Origin: Clostridiales bacterium
GTDB lineage: Bacteria > Bacillota > Clostridia > Christensenellales > Aristaeellaceae
Assembly: GCA_015056015.1 (NCBI GenBank)
Contig: SVHD01000011.1
Span: forward strand, 1 to 52,856
DNA length: 52,856 nucleotides
Direction: 5' to 3'
This document shows, piece by piece, positions 7,724 to 15,484 of this stretch. Position numbers and translations under genes: made by a program. How positions within the stretch are numbered: position 1 is the stretch's first letter; each line of letters begins with the position of its first letter. The notes beneath the pieces are model-generated. The model did no database searches. It was not told the DNA's origin and saw only the letters and a program-made list of their open reading frames with translations.

Positions 7724-10700
7724 ATGGCCTTTACCCATTTGCATCTGCATACGGAATACAGCCTGCTGGATGGGGCCTGCCGGATCAAGCGGCTGGTCAA
7801 GCGCATCCAGGAACTGGGCATGGATTCCTGCGCCATTACCGATCATGGCGTGCTCTACGGCGCTGTCGAATTTTATATGGCCTGCAAGGAGGCGGGGATT
7901 CATCCCGTCATCGGGTGCGAGGCCTATCTTTGCCCGGATATGGATGATAAGCGGGCCTTTTCCCGGGAATACAGCCATCTGATTCTGCTGTGCGAAAATG
8001 AAACGGGCTATAAAAATCTGATGTATCTGGTAAGCCAGGCCTTCACCCGGGGCTTTTATTATCGTCCCCGGATGGATTACAATCTGCTGCGCCGGCATCA
8101 TGAAGGCCTGATTGCCCTTTCCGCCTGCATTTCCGGCGATCTGCCCAAGATGATTCTGGAAGGCCGGGAAAAGGATGCGGAAAATTATGTGTATATGATG
8201 CAGGAAATTTTCGGGAAGGAAAATTTCTTCATCGAAATGATGGATCACGGCATCGAGGAAGAAAAAATGGTGCTGCCCGGGCTGATTGCCATGAGCAAAA
8301 AGACCGGCGCGCCCCTGGTTGCCACCAATGACTGCCATTATATCCGCAAAGAGGACGCCGACGCCCAGGAAGTGCTCATGTGCATCCAGACCGGGAAAAC
8401 CCTGGAGGATGACGGCCGCATGCGCATGACCACCCAGGAATTATATGTAAAATCCGAGGAGGAAATGCTTTCCCTTTTCCCGGATCAGCAGGCGGCCATT
8501 GCCCGTACCCACGAAATTGCCCATCGCTGTCATGTGGAGTTTGATTTTTCCACCGTGCATCTGCCCCGGTATGATGTGCCCCAGGGGGAAACGGCGGAAT
8601 CCATGCTGCGCCGCCTTTGCGAAGAAGGCCTTGCGGCGCGCTATGCGCCCGATGATGAAACGGCCCGGGAACGATTGGAATATGAGCTTTCCGTCATCAG
8701 CAAAATGGGCTATGTGGATTATTTCCTCATCGTATGGGATTTTATCAAATATGCCAAGGATCACGGCATTATGGTGGGCCCGGGCCGCGGCAGCGGCGCA
8801 GGCAGCATCGTGGCCTATTGCCTGAATATCACCATGCTGGATCCCCTGAAATATAATCTGCTCTTTGAGCGCTTCCTCAATCCCGAACGGGTATCCATGC
8901 CCGATATCGACGTGGATTTCTGTTATGAACGGCGGCAGGAAGTGATCGATTATGTGGCCCGGAAATACGGGGCCGATCATGTCTGCCAGATTATCACCTT
9001 CGGCACCATGGCCGCCCGGGGCGTGCTTCGGGACGTAGGCAGGGTGCTGGGCTATCCCTATGCCGAAGTGGATCAGGTGGCAAAGGCTGTGCCCATGGCC
9101 CTGGATATGACCCTGGAAAAGGCCATGGAGCAGAGCAAGGATTTAAAGGGCATGTATGATACCGATCCCCGGGTAAAAAGGCTGATTGATACCGCCATGA
9201 CCCTGGAAGGCATGCCCCGCCATGCATCCACCCATGCAGCCGGCGTGCTCATCACCCGGGAAGTGGCCACCCATTATGTGCCCTTGCAAACCAATGATGA
9301 AGTGATCACCACCCAGTATCCCATGGGCATCATTGAAAAGCTGGGCCTGCTGAAAATGGATTTCCTGGGCCTTCGCAATCTGACCGTCATCCGGGATACC
9401 CTGGATATGCTCAAAAAGCGGGGGATTCATCTGACCCCCGAACAGATTCCCATGGATGATCCCGCTGTTTTTGATATGATCTGCCAGGGGGATACGGATG
9501 GGGTATTCCAGCTGGAAGGGGGCGGGATGCGCAATTTCCTCACCAATATGCGCCCCCGTACCTTTGAAGATATTATTGCCGCCATTTCTCTTTATCGCCC
9601 CGGCCCCATGGAATCCATCCCCCGGTATATCAGGGGCAAGCAGCATCCGGAAACGGTGCAGTATAAAACGCCGCTGCTGGGCCCCATTCTGGATGTTACC
9701 TACGGCTGCATGGTATATCAGGAGCAGGTGATGCAGATCGTTCGCGATCTGGCGGGCTATTCCTACGGGCGAAGCGATCTGGTGCGGCGGGCCATGGCGA
9801 AAAAGAAAAAGGACGTCATGGCCAAGGAACGGAAGAATTTCGTTTACGGCTCTCAGGAAGAGCATATCCCCGGCGCGGTATCCCGCGGGGTGCCGCCCCA
9901 GGTGGCGGAGGAAATCTTCGATGAAATGACCGCCTTTGCCTCCTATGCCTTCAATAAGCCCCATGCCGCCTGCTATGCGGTGGTATCGCTCCAGACCGGA
10001 TATCTGAAATGCCATTATCCGGCTGAGTTTATGGCATCGCAAATGAATTCCTTTACCGGGAACGCAGGAAAAATTGCCGGATACATCTATTACTGCCGGC
10101 AGAAGGGGATTCCCATTCTGCCCCCGCGCATCAATTCCTCCATCCGCAAATTTACCGTGGATCGCACCCCGGACGGCAAATGGGGCATCCGCTTTGGTAT
10201 GGGCGGGGTGAAAAACGTGGGGGATAAGGCGGTGGAGGCCATCGTCCGGGAGCGGGCAAACCATGGCCCCTACAAAGATATTTTTGATTTCTGCCGCAGG
10301 GTTGGCGGCGAGGACGTCAATAAGCGGGCGGTGGAAAGCCTGATCAAGGCGGGCTGCTTTGATGATCTGGGGGCCAAGCGGGTGCAATGCATGGCGGTTT
10401 ATGAAAGCGTCATGGACGCCCAGACCAATCAGCGCAGGCAGAATGTGGAAGGGCAATTATCCTTCTTCGATTTCGGCCAGCCTGCTCAAAGCCTGCAGAC
10501 GGCGGAAACCTATCCCAACCTGAAGGAATATCCCCTGAAGGAATTGCTGGCCCAGGAAAAGGAAATGACGGGGGTTTACTGCTCCGCCCATCCCCTGGAT
10601 GAATACGCCGATGCACTGAAAAAATTATCGGTCAATACCGCCTATCTGGCCGAACTGGCAGAGCAGGTGGATCATGGCCTGGATCAGGATGGAAGGCAGG

Positions 10701-11209
10701 TGTCCATGGGCGGCCTGATCGTGGAAACCCACAGCAAGGCCACGAAAAAGGGCGCCATGATGGGCTTTATCACCCTGGAAGATCAGACCGGCCAGATCGA
10801 ATGTCTGCTTTTCCCCCGGATATACGAGCGTTACAGCAGGGAAATTCAGGCCGATCAGGCAGTGATGATTACGGGCCGCCTTTCCATCCGGGAGGATGAG
10901 GAGCCCAAGCTCATTGCCGATGTGATTGAGCCTCTGGTGCAGCCGGAAAAAATCGATACCCGCACCGACGCCCAGCGGGCCAAGGATTCCCCGGTGAAAT
11001 TATATCTGCGCCTGAAACGGGAAAAGATGCCCAGGATTCAGGAAATGCTGCTCAGGATGCGGGGAAATATTCCCGTTTATATGAATCTGCCGGATGAGGG
11101 GATTACCCTCCTGGCGCCCCGGGAAATGTGGGTGGATGACGCCCAGGACGCCTGGGCTACCCTGATGAGTGAATTGCCCCAGGAAGATATGAAAGTGGTG
11201 AAAAAATGA
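7724..11209 (+). CDS. dnaE: DNA polymerase III alpha subunit, DnaE type
   Basis: 1161 residues, the normal DnaE length. It synthesises DNA during replication in the cytoplasm. Visible parts in order: PHP domain with HLHTEYSLLDG and TDHGVLYG; the polymerase palm with GPGRGSGAGS and the catalytic pair in PDIDVDF; the third acidic site before DGVFQLEGGG; the helix-hairpin-helix region around KRAVESLIKAGCFD; and a C-terminal OB fold (ITLEDQTGQIECLLFP). Start ATG 7724 fits GAAAGGAG at 7708-7714; an upstream in-frame ATG at 7694 lies at the predicted transcription start and is unlikely. The stop overlaps the next start (ATGA), so the anti-sigma gene is translationally coupled. Confidence 0.96.
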   Translation: MAFTHLHLHTEYSLLDGACRIKRLVKRIQELGMDSCAITDHGVLYGAVEFYMACKEAGIHPVIGCEAYLCPDMDDKRAFSREYSHLILLCENETGYKNLMYLVSQAFTRGFYYRPRMDYNLLRRHHEGLIALSACISGDLPKMILEGREKDAENYVYMMQEIFGKENFFIEMMDHGIEEEKMVLPGLIAMSKKTGAPLVATNDCHYIRKEDADAQEVLMCIQTGKTLEDDGRMRMTTQELYVKSEEEMLSLFPDQQAAIARTHEIAHRCHVEFDFSTVHLPRYDVPQGETAESMLRRLCEEGLAARYAPDDETARERLEYELSVISKMGYVDYFLIVWDFIKYAKDHGIMVGPGRGSGAGSIVAYCLNITMLDPLKYNLLFERFLNPERVSMPDIDVDFCYERRQEVIDYVARKYGADHVCQIITFGTMAARGVLRDVGRVLGYPYAEVDQVAKAVPMALDMTLEKAMEQSKDLKGMYDTDPRVKRLIDTAMTLEGMPRHASTHAAGVLITREVATHYVPLQTNDEVITTQYPMGIIEKLGLLKMDFLGLRNLTVIRDTLDMLKKRGIHLTPEQIPMDDPAVFDMICQGDTDGVFQLEGGGMRNFLTNMRPRTFEDIIAAISLYRPGPMESIPRYIRGKQHPETVQYKTPLLGPILDVTYGCMVYQEQVMQIVRDLAGYSYGRSDLVRRAMAKKKKDVMAKERKNFVYGSQEEHIPGAVSRGVPPQVAEEIFDEMTAFASYAFNKPHAACYAVVSLQTGYLKCHYPAEFMASQMNSFTGNAGKIAGYIYYCRQKGIPILPPRINSSIRKFTVDRTPDGKWGIRFGMGGVKNVGDKAVEAIVRERANHGPYKDIFDFCRRVGGEDVNKRAVESLIKAGCFDDLGAKRVQCMAVYESVMDAQTNQRRQNVEGQLSFFDFGQPAQSLQTAETYPNLKEYPLKELLAQEKEMTGVYCSAHPLDEYADALKKLSVNTAYLAELAEQVDHGLDQDGRQVSMGGLIVETHSKATKKGAMMGFITLEDQTGQIECLLFPRIYERYSREIQADQAVMITGRLSIREDEEPKLIADVIEPLVQPEKIDTRTDAQRAKDSPVKLYLRLKREKMPRIQEMLLRMRGNIPVYMNLPDEGITLLAPREMWVDDAQDAWATLMSELPQEDMKVVKK

Positions 11210-11586
11210 AACAACCGATGATGTTAACTGTGCCTGCCGGGAAGGAATGGGTATTGGTGCTGCGCATGGCGGCGGCAGGGGTAGGCGCCCTGTATAATCT
11301 GCCCGTGGATGTATTGGATGATCTGGCCACCGCCATTGAAGAAAGCTGCGATCTTTTGCTGCATCAGGATTATGTGGCGGCGTCGCTGACCATGAAATGC
11401 TGCCTGAATTGCGAGGGGCTTTCCATGTGCATTTCCGCCAGCGAGCGGGTATGCCAGCCCTGCGATGAAGCGGCGGATGCGGATATTGCCAAATTGATTC
11501 TGCAGCCCCTGGTAAAAGAAGTGCAGCTGGATCAGGATGAAAACGGGGTGCATTGCGTACATCTGACCTTGCCAGCCAAGGGGTGA
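11206..11586 (+). CDS. RsbW/SpoIIAB-like anti-sigma factor, degenerate and cysteine-rich
   Basis: 126 residues with the size and layout of the GHKL-fold anti-sigma factors RsbW/SpoIIAB; it precedes a SigB/SigF-type sigma gene by 4 bases, the classic arrangement. The region around DDLATAIEESCDLLLHQ matches the N-box helix, but the ATP/Mg-binding Asn is Asp49, and no DxGxG nucleotide loop is visible further on. Six cysteines fall within residues 65-86, including two CxxC pairs (CLNC and CQPC). I infer that it can bind the sigma factor but probably cannot phosphorylate a partner; no SpoIIAA/RsbV gene is nearby. Zinc or redox sensing is a possibility. It overlaps dnaE by 4 bases. Confidence 0.75.
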   Translation: MKQPMMLTVPAGKEWVLVLRMAAAGVGALYNLPVDVLDDLATAIEESCDLLLHQDYVAASLTMKCCLNCEGLSMCISASERVCQPCDEAADADIAKLILQPLVKEVQLDQDENGVHCVHLTLPAKG

Positions 11587-11590
11587 TAAA

Positions 11591-12325
11591 ATGATGGATG
11601 CAGCAAAAATGCACGATCTTGCGTGCGAATATGCCCTTTCGCCTACGGAAGAAAATCTGCAGGCAGCGCTGGAAGCGGCGCTGCCCCTTTGCGCATTGAT
11701 TGCGCGGCGATTCTCCGGGCGGGGCATTGAATATGAGGATCTGTATCAGGTGGCGTCCATGGCCTGCGTTTCTGCACTGAAGAATTTTGACGTGGAAAGG
11801 GGCCTTAAATTCACTACCTTTGTTACTCCTACCGTCACCGGCACCGTCCGCAATTATCTGCGGGATAAGGCCGGCCTTTTGCGTACGCCCCGGGCTATCC
11901 GGGAGCAAAGCGCCCAATTGGCTGCCGAACGGGAAAAATATCTGCGGGAATTCCATGAAGAGCCCTCGCCCCGGGAACTGGCGGATCGATTGGGCTGGGA
12001 TATGGAAAAAGTGCTGATGATCCTTTCCGCCCGGGAAGCTAATCAGATATCTTCCCTGGATCAGAAGGATGACGAGGGCCTCTCTGCCGGGGATCGGGTG
12101 CCCTTTGAAGAATCGGGCTTTGAAAAAATGGAGCAGCGGGAGGATCTTCTGCGCGCCATGAAAACCCTGACCCCGCTCGAAACCCAATTGCTGGTTTTGC
12201 GTTTTCAGCACCGGCTCAGCCAGCGGGAGGCCGCACAAAAAATGCAGATGACCCAGATGCAGGTATCCCGTATGGAGAGAAGGGTGCTGGCCGCCCTGCG
12301 GAAAGAGATGGAAGGCGATTCATGA
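11591..12325 (+). CDS. Sigma-70 factor of the SigB/SigF/SigG group
   Basis: 244 residues. It directs RNA polymerase to an alternative promoter set. Region 2 is seen in ARRFSGRGIEYEDLYQVASMACVSALKNFD and the following melting segment, region 3 in ELADRLGWDMEKVLMIL, and region 4 helix-turn-helix in SQREAAQKMQMTQMQVSRMERR. Region 1 is absent, as expected for this group. The gene lies 4 bases after the anti-sigma stop and its own stop overlaps the kinase start (ATGA), so all share the dnaE transcript. Which regulon (stress or forespore) it serves cannot be told; the two usual companions, an RsbV/SpoIIAA gene and SpoIIR-like genes, are not in view. Confidence 0.88.
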   Translation: MMDAAKMHDLACEYALSPTEENLQAALEAALPLCALIARRFSGRGIEYEDLYQVASMACVSALKNFDVERGLKFTTFVTPTVTGTVRNYLRDKAGLLRTPRAIREQSAQLAAEREKYLREFHEEPSPRELADRLGWDMEKVLMILSAREANQISSLDQKDDEGLSAGDRVPFEESGFEKMEQREDLLRAMKTLTPLETQLLVLRFQHRLSQREAAQKMQMTQMQVSRMERRVLAALRKEMEGDS

Positions 12326-13197
12326 AAATGAAGCCGCAATTCAATGTGCGCAAGGCCGCCGTATATGCGGTGGTCATCAATGTATTGCAGATTTTGTCCA
12401 TGGGCGCCCTGGCGGGCTATATCCTGATTGACGGCGTGAATCAGGCGCTGCATGGGCTGCTGGGCGATGTGATTGTGCTCGCCCTTTTTGGCGTGGTGGC
12501 CTGGGGCGCGGTGGTGGATATCAAAGAGGCCGTGCATGCCATGAAGATGCATGTGAAATTGCATGGACTGGATGAAACCGTATCCCAGATGAGCGATTTA
12601 AACCGTGCCCTGCGTGCCCAGCGCCATGATTTTCTCAATCATCTGCAGGTGGTTTATTCTCTCATCGAAATGGGAGAGCATGAAGAGGCCAATCGGTATA
12701 TTGAGCAGGTATACGGGGATATTCAGTCGGTGAGCCAATCCCTCAAAACCGCCTGTGCCCCGGTCAATGCCTTGCTGCGGGCCAAGATGGCGGAAGCGGA
12801 GCAGCGGAAAATTACGCTGGAGGTTTCCGTTCATGCCTCCTGGAAGGATTTATCTCTGCCTGCCTGGGAAATGTGCCGGGTGCTTTCCAATTTGATTGAT
12901 AATGCCATGGACGCCCTGGAAGGCAAGGCGGAGGCCCGGATTGAGGTCATCCTTTCCGAGGACGTAAAAAATTGCGCTTTTGTAGTGCGCAACAACGGGC
13001 CCATGATCCCTGAGGATACCCAGGCCTCCATTTTTGAGCCGGGCTTTTCCGGCAAGGGCGAGGGAAGAGGCATGGGCCTTTTCATCGCCAGGGAAACCAT
13101 GCGCAATGCCGGCGGCGATTTGACTGTGGAAAGCAATCCCGATTTTACGGCCTTTTCCGGCTTTGTGCCCCATTCCCGCATCCCAAAGGCGGAGTGA
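12322..13197 (+). CDS. SPOB-type membrane sensor histidine kinase
   Basis: 291 residues. Two membrane helices (about 12-36 and 46-66) form the sensor part with almost no external loop. A dimerisation/phospho-acceptor helix follows with RHDFLNHLQ (His102), the Spo0B_a-type motif of CitA/DcuS/NatK-like kinases. Then comes a HATPase domain with N-box NLIDNAMDAL and glycine loops GKGEGRGMGLF. It autophosphorylates and should donate to a response regulator, but none is adjacent. It is the last gene of the dnaE operon and overlaps the sigma gene by 4 bases. It may sense membrane or intracellular signals and could feed the sigma module. Confidence 0.85.
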   Translation: MKMKPQFNVRKAAVYAVVINVLQILSMGALAGYILIDGVNQALHGLLGDVIVLALFGVVAWGAVVDIKEAVHAMKMHVKLHGLDETVSQMSDLNRALRAQRHDFLNHLQVVYSLIEMGEHEEANRYIEQVYGDIQSVSQSLKTACAPVNALLRAKMAEAEQRKITLEVSVHASWKDLSLPAWEMCRVLSNLIDNAMDALEGKAEARIEVILSEDVKNCAFVVRNNGPMIPEDTQASIFEPGFSGKGEGRGMGLFIARETMRNAGGDLTVESNPDFTAFSGFVPHSRIPKAE

Positions 13198-13210
13198 TCC
13201 GGATTTGCAT

Positions 13211-13247
13211 AAAAAAAGAGCCTGCCGATGCAGGCTCTTATTTGTTT
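13211..13247. terminator. Bidirectional terminator between kinase and rho-like gene
   Basis: The stem AAGAGCCTGC / GCAGGCTCTT with a 4-base loop (about 13216-13239) is flanked by an A-run on one side and a T-rich tract on the other. It serves both converging genes. Confidence 0.8.
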
Positions 13248-15145
13248 CAGATTTTTTCCACAAATTCTTCGTTATTTTCGGTGGCCTCCAGGGTGGAGAG
13301 CAATTGCTGCAGGGCGTCTTTGGCATTTTCCCCTGCCAGGGCGTCCCGGATTTGCTTCATGGCTTCCATGCCCTTTTCGGTGAGCAGCAGATCCGCCCGG
13401 CGGCTGAAGCCTTTGAGCACATTTTCTGCCGTCATGCGGCTTTCCAGATACCATTCCATATTGCTTACGCCCTGAATTTCTTCGGCAATGCCTTCCTCCA
13501 TTTTACCGCCGTCCGCGTTGAAAAGGGCGATGACGGTAAGGGATCCGCCCTCCCGGGTATTGCGGGCGGCGCCCAGGAAACGCTTGGGCTTATTCATGGC
13601 GCTGGCGGCCAGGCCGCAGGGCAGCACCCGGGCGGTATGGGGGGCCAGATGATTATAAACCCGGGCCATGGCGGTGAGGCTGTTGAGCAGGATCACCACG
13701 TCTTTTTTCTCTTCCACCAGCCGCTGGGCGCGATCCAGGGCCAATTCCATCACCCGTGCCTGATTTTCCGGCGCTTCGTCAAAGGTGGTGGAGACCACTT
13801 CACCCTTGAAATTTTCCTTGATTTGGGTCACTTCCTCGGGCAATTCATCCACCAGCACCAGCATCTGCTGGGCCTTATGATGATTCTGGGCGATGGCGGC
13901 GGATAATTTGCCAATCAGCGCCGCTTTATCGGCCTTGGCCGGGCAGTGAATCAGCGCACGCTGGCCAAAGCCTACGGGAGCAATCAGATCCATCAGGCGC
14001 AGGGCGGTATCGTTTTCGCCCTTGCAAAGCAGATTCATTTTCCGCTTGGGATAAATGGGGGTCAGTTCCTCAAAGACGGGGCGATTGGCCACTTCCTCTG
14101 CGGGATGGCCGTTGATTTCCGTCACATACAAAAGGGCGTTATAGCGATCGTTTTCCCGCTGGGGCTTGGTTTTGCCCGCCAGATAATCCCCGGAACGCAG
14201 GGAGAAGCGCCGCACCTGGGCATTGCCTACATATACGTCATTTTTGCCGGGCAGATAATTGCCGCCCCGCAAAAAGCCGTATCCATCAGGCATCACTTCC
14301 AGCACGCCTGCGCCATCGCCGCATTCGCCCATGGCCATCATTTCGGGAATCACGCCGCTGCCGGCGGCATTTTCCTTCTGATAATAGGGCGTGGCGGAAG
14401 CGGGCTGCGCGGGACGGGAATAATTCATATTGGGAGCGCTTTCCCGGGTGGGAGCGGTATATTCGGCCCGGGGGGCATAATCATTCCGGGGGGCCTGATA
14501 TTCCATCTGTCCATAGGCCGGCGCCTGGCGATAATCCATGCTGCGATCGGTTTCCGCAGGGGTCTGATCCGCCGGACCAAAGCGATTGGGATAGGCGGCA
14601 GGACGGGGCTGCTGGGAAAGCCGCGGATCCACCCGCTGCTGGGGCGTGCGATTATAGGCACGGGAATCGGCAGATGCGCCCTGCTGAGCGGCAGGCCGGG
14701 GCGCGCCCCATGCCTGGGGGACACGATTATAGGAAGGATTGGGATTCTGATACGCCCGGGGATTATGCCAGGCGCGGGAGCCTTCCATGGTAAAGGCAGG
14801 GGCCTTGGAGGAAATGCCGCTGACCGGCGCAGCCGGGCTGGCCGGGGTGCCCTGGACTGGCCGGGAAATGGCCCGGGCGATGGGCGGCACGGAAGAATTG
14901 GGGGTCAGCACGGGAATATCATCTTCGTCTTCCGGCTCATCATCCGTAATGATAGCGGCGCTGCGAACAGGATGGGCAGGGGCAGGCGGATAGGAAGCGG
15001 GCGTTTCTTCCGTCTTGGCGGCGGCAGCTTCGGTCAATTTATCAATAATGCCCTGCTTGCTGATGCCCGCGCCAAGCTTCACGCCCATTTCTTTGGCCGT
15101 GCGGCGAAGCTCCAATACTGTCATTTTTTCAAACTGTTCGCTCAT
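13247..15145 (-). CDS. rho: Rho-like protein with degenerate ATPase motifs and disordered linker
   Basis: 632 residues. Order: Rho N-terminal SAP-like domain (1-42); a low-complexity linker (about 43-265) rich in Pro, Tyr, Gln, Arg and Asn; the cold-shock RNA-binding domain (GYGFLRGGNYLPGKNDVYVG, about 288-307); and the RecA-type domain (about 360-590). Genuine Rho has PPKAGKT as Walker A; here it is CPAKADKAA (401-409), with Gly to Asp and Thr to Ala. Walker B ILLDS is ILLNS (Asn488). The SGK/TGG channel loop is TAR/PCG. DELPEEVT and FLGAARNTREGGSLT remain. Domain layout is that of termination factor Rho, but ATP-driven translocation is doubtful. Start ATG 15145 has AAGGAGG 8 bases upstream. 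Confidence 0.85.
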   Translation of the reverse strand: MSEQFEKMTVLELRRTAKEMGVKLGAGISKQGIIDKLTEAAAAKTEETPASYPPAPAHPVRSAAIITDDEPEDEDDIPVLTPNSSVPPIARAISRPVQGTPASPAAPVSGISSKAPAFTMEGSRAWHNPRAYQNPNPSYNRVPQAWGAPRPAAQQGASADSRAYNRTPQQRVDPRLSQQPRPAAYPNRFGPADQTPAETDRSMDYRQAPAYGQMEYQAPRNDYAPRAEYTAPTRESAPNMNYSRPAQPASATPYYQKENAAGSGVIPEMMAMGECGDGAGVLEVMPDGYGFLRGGNYLPGKNDVYVGNAQVRRFSLRSGDYLAGKTKPQRENDRYNALLYVTEINGHPAEEVANRPVFEELTPIYPKRKMNLLCKGENDTALRLMDLIAPVGFGQRALIHCPAKADKAALIGKLSAAIAQNHHKAQQMLVLVDELPEEVTQIKENFKGEVVSTTFDEAPENQARVMELALDRAQRLVEEKKDVVILLNSLTAMARVYNHLAPHTARVLPCGLAASAMNKPKRFLGAARNTREGGSLTVIALFNADGGKMEEGIAEEIQGVSNMEWYLESRMTAENVLKGFSRRADLLLTEKGMEAMKQIRDALAGENAKDALQQLLSTLEATENNEEFVEKI

Positions 15146-15191
15146 GGAATAATTCCTCCTTGGATTCTATGGGGTTTCGGAAGGATTACGC

Positions 15192-15222
15192 GAAAAAAGA
15201 GACGGCTGCGGCCGTTCCCTCT
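15192..15222 (-). terminator. Possible attenuator hairpin in the rho-like leader
   Basis: Read on the minus strand: ACGGC-CGCA-GCCGT stem with flanking GAG/CTC pairing, then TTTTTT. It lies inside the roughly 190-base leader between the promoter and the start codon, so it would end transcription before the gene unless prevented. Confidence 0.45.
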
Positions 15223-15340
15223 GGTTTCATCATCCATTCAAATTTTTCGGGATTTCAATGGCGTCATCCGAAATCGCGGGCCCCCATCTTGGTGAAAATC
15301 AAACCGGCAGATGCTTTTATTCAAGGCACTGTCTTTTGTC

Positions 15341-15369
15341 ATTATAGCAGATTCATGATACCATTTCAA
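15341..15369 (-). promoter_or_regulatory. Promoter of the rho-like gene
   Basis: Minus strand: TTGAAA (15364-15369), 17 bases, TATAAT (15341-15346). It implies a long leader of about 190 bases. Confidence 0.8.
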
Positions 15370-15433
15370 TATTTTTTTTCGTCAGCGGGCCGATTCGATG
15401 AAAATTTACAATGGATTCAAATTTTCATGGAAT

Positions 15434-15481
15434 TTGTATACAAGAAATGTCGAAAAGAAATTTAATGAAAATTGTATACAA
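15434..15481. promoter_or_regulatory. Two identical TTGTATACAA palindromes 38 bp apart
   Basis: TTGTATACAA occurs at 15434-15443 and 15472-15481; both are followed by GAA, so 13 bases are repeated directly. Each is a perfect 10-bp palindrome. They lie just past the AraC gene stop and about 65 bp upstream of the rho-like -35 box. Such paired palindromes often bind dimeric repressors (GntR-type sites look similar); the binder is unknown. Confidence 0.4.
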
Positions 15482-15484
15482 GAA

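Noticed and set aside
15146-15346. T-box riboswitch in the rho-like leader
   Set aside because: The terminator looks T-box-like, but the conserved T-box sequence (AGGGTGGNACCGCG) and specifier loop are not visible.
15160-15465. Plus-strand frame in the rho-like leader
   Set aside because: No ribosome site, no conserved features, and it overlaps the promoter and leader of the opposite gene.
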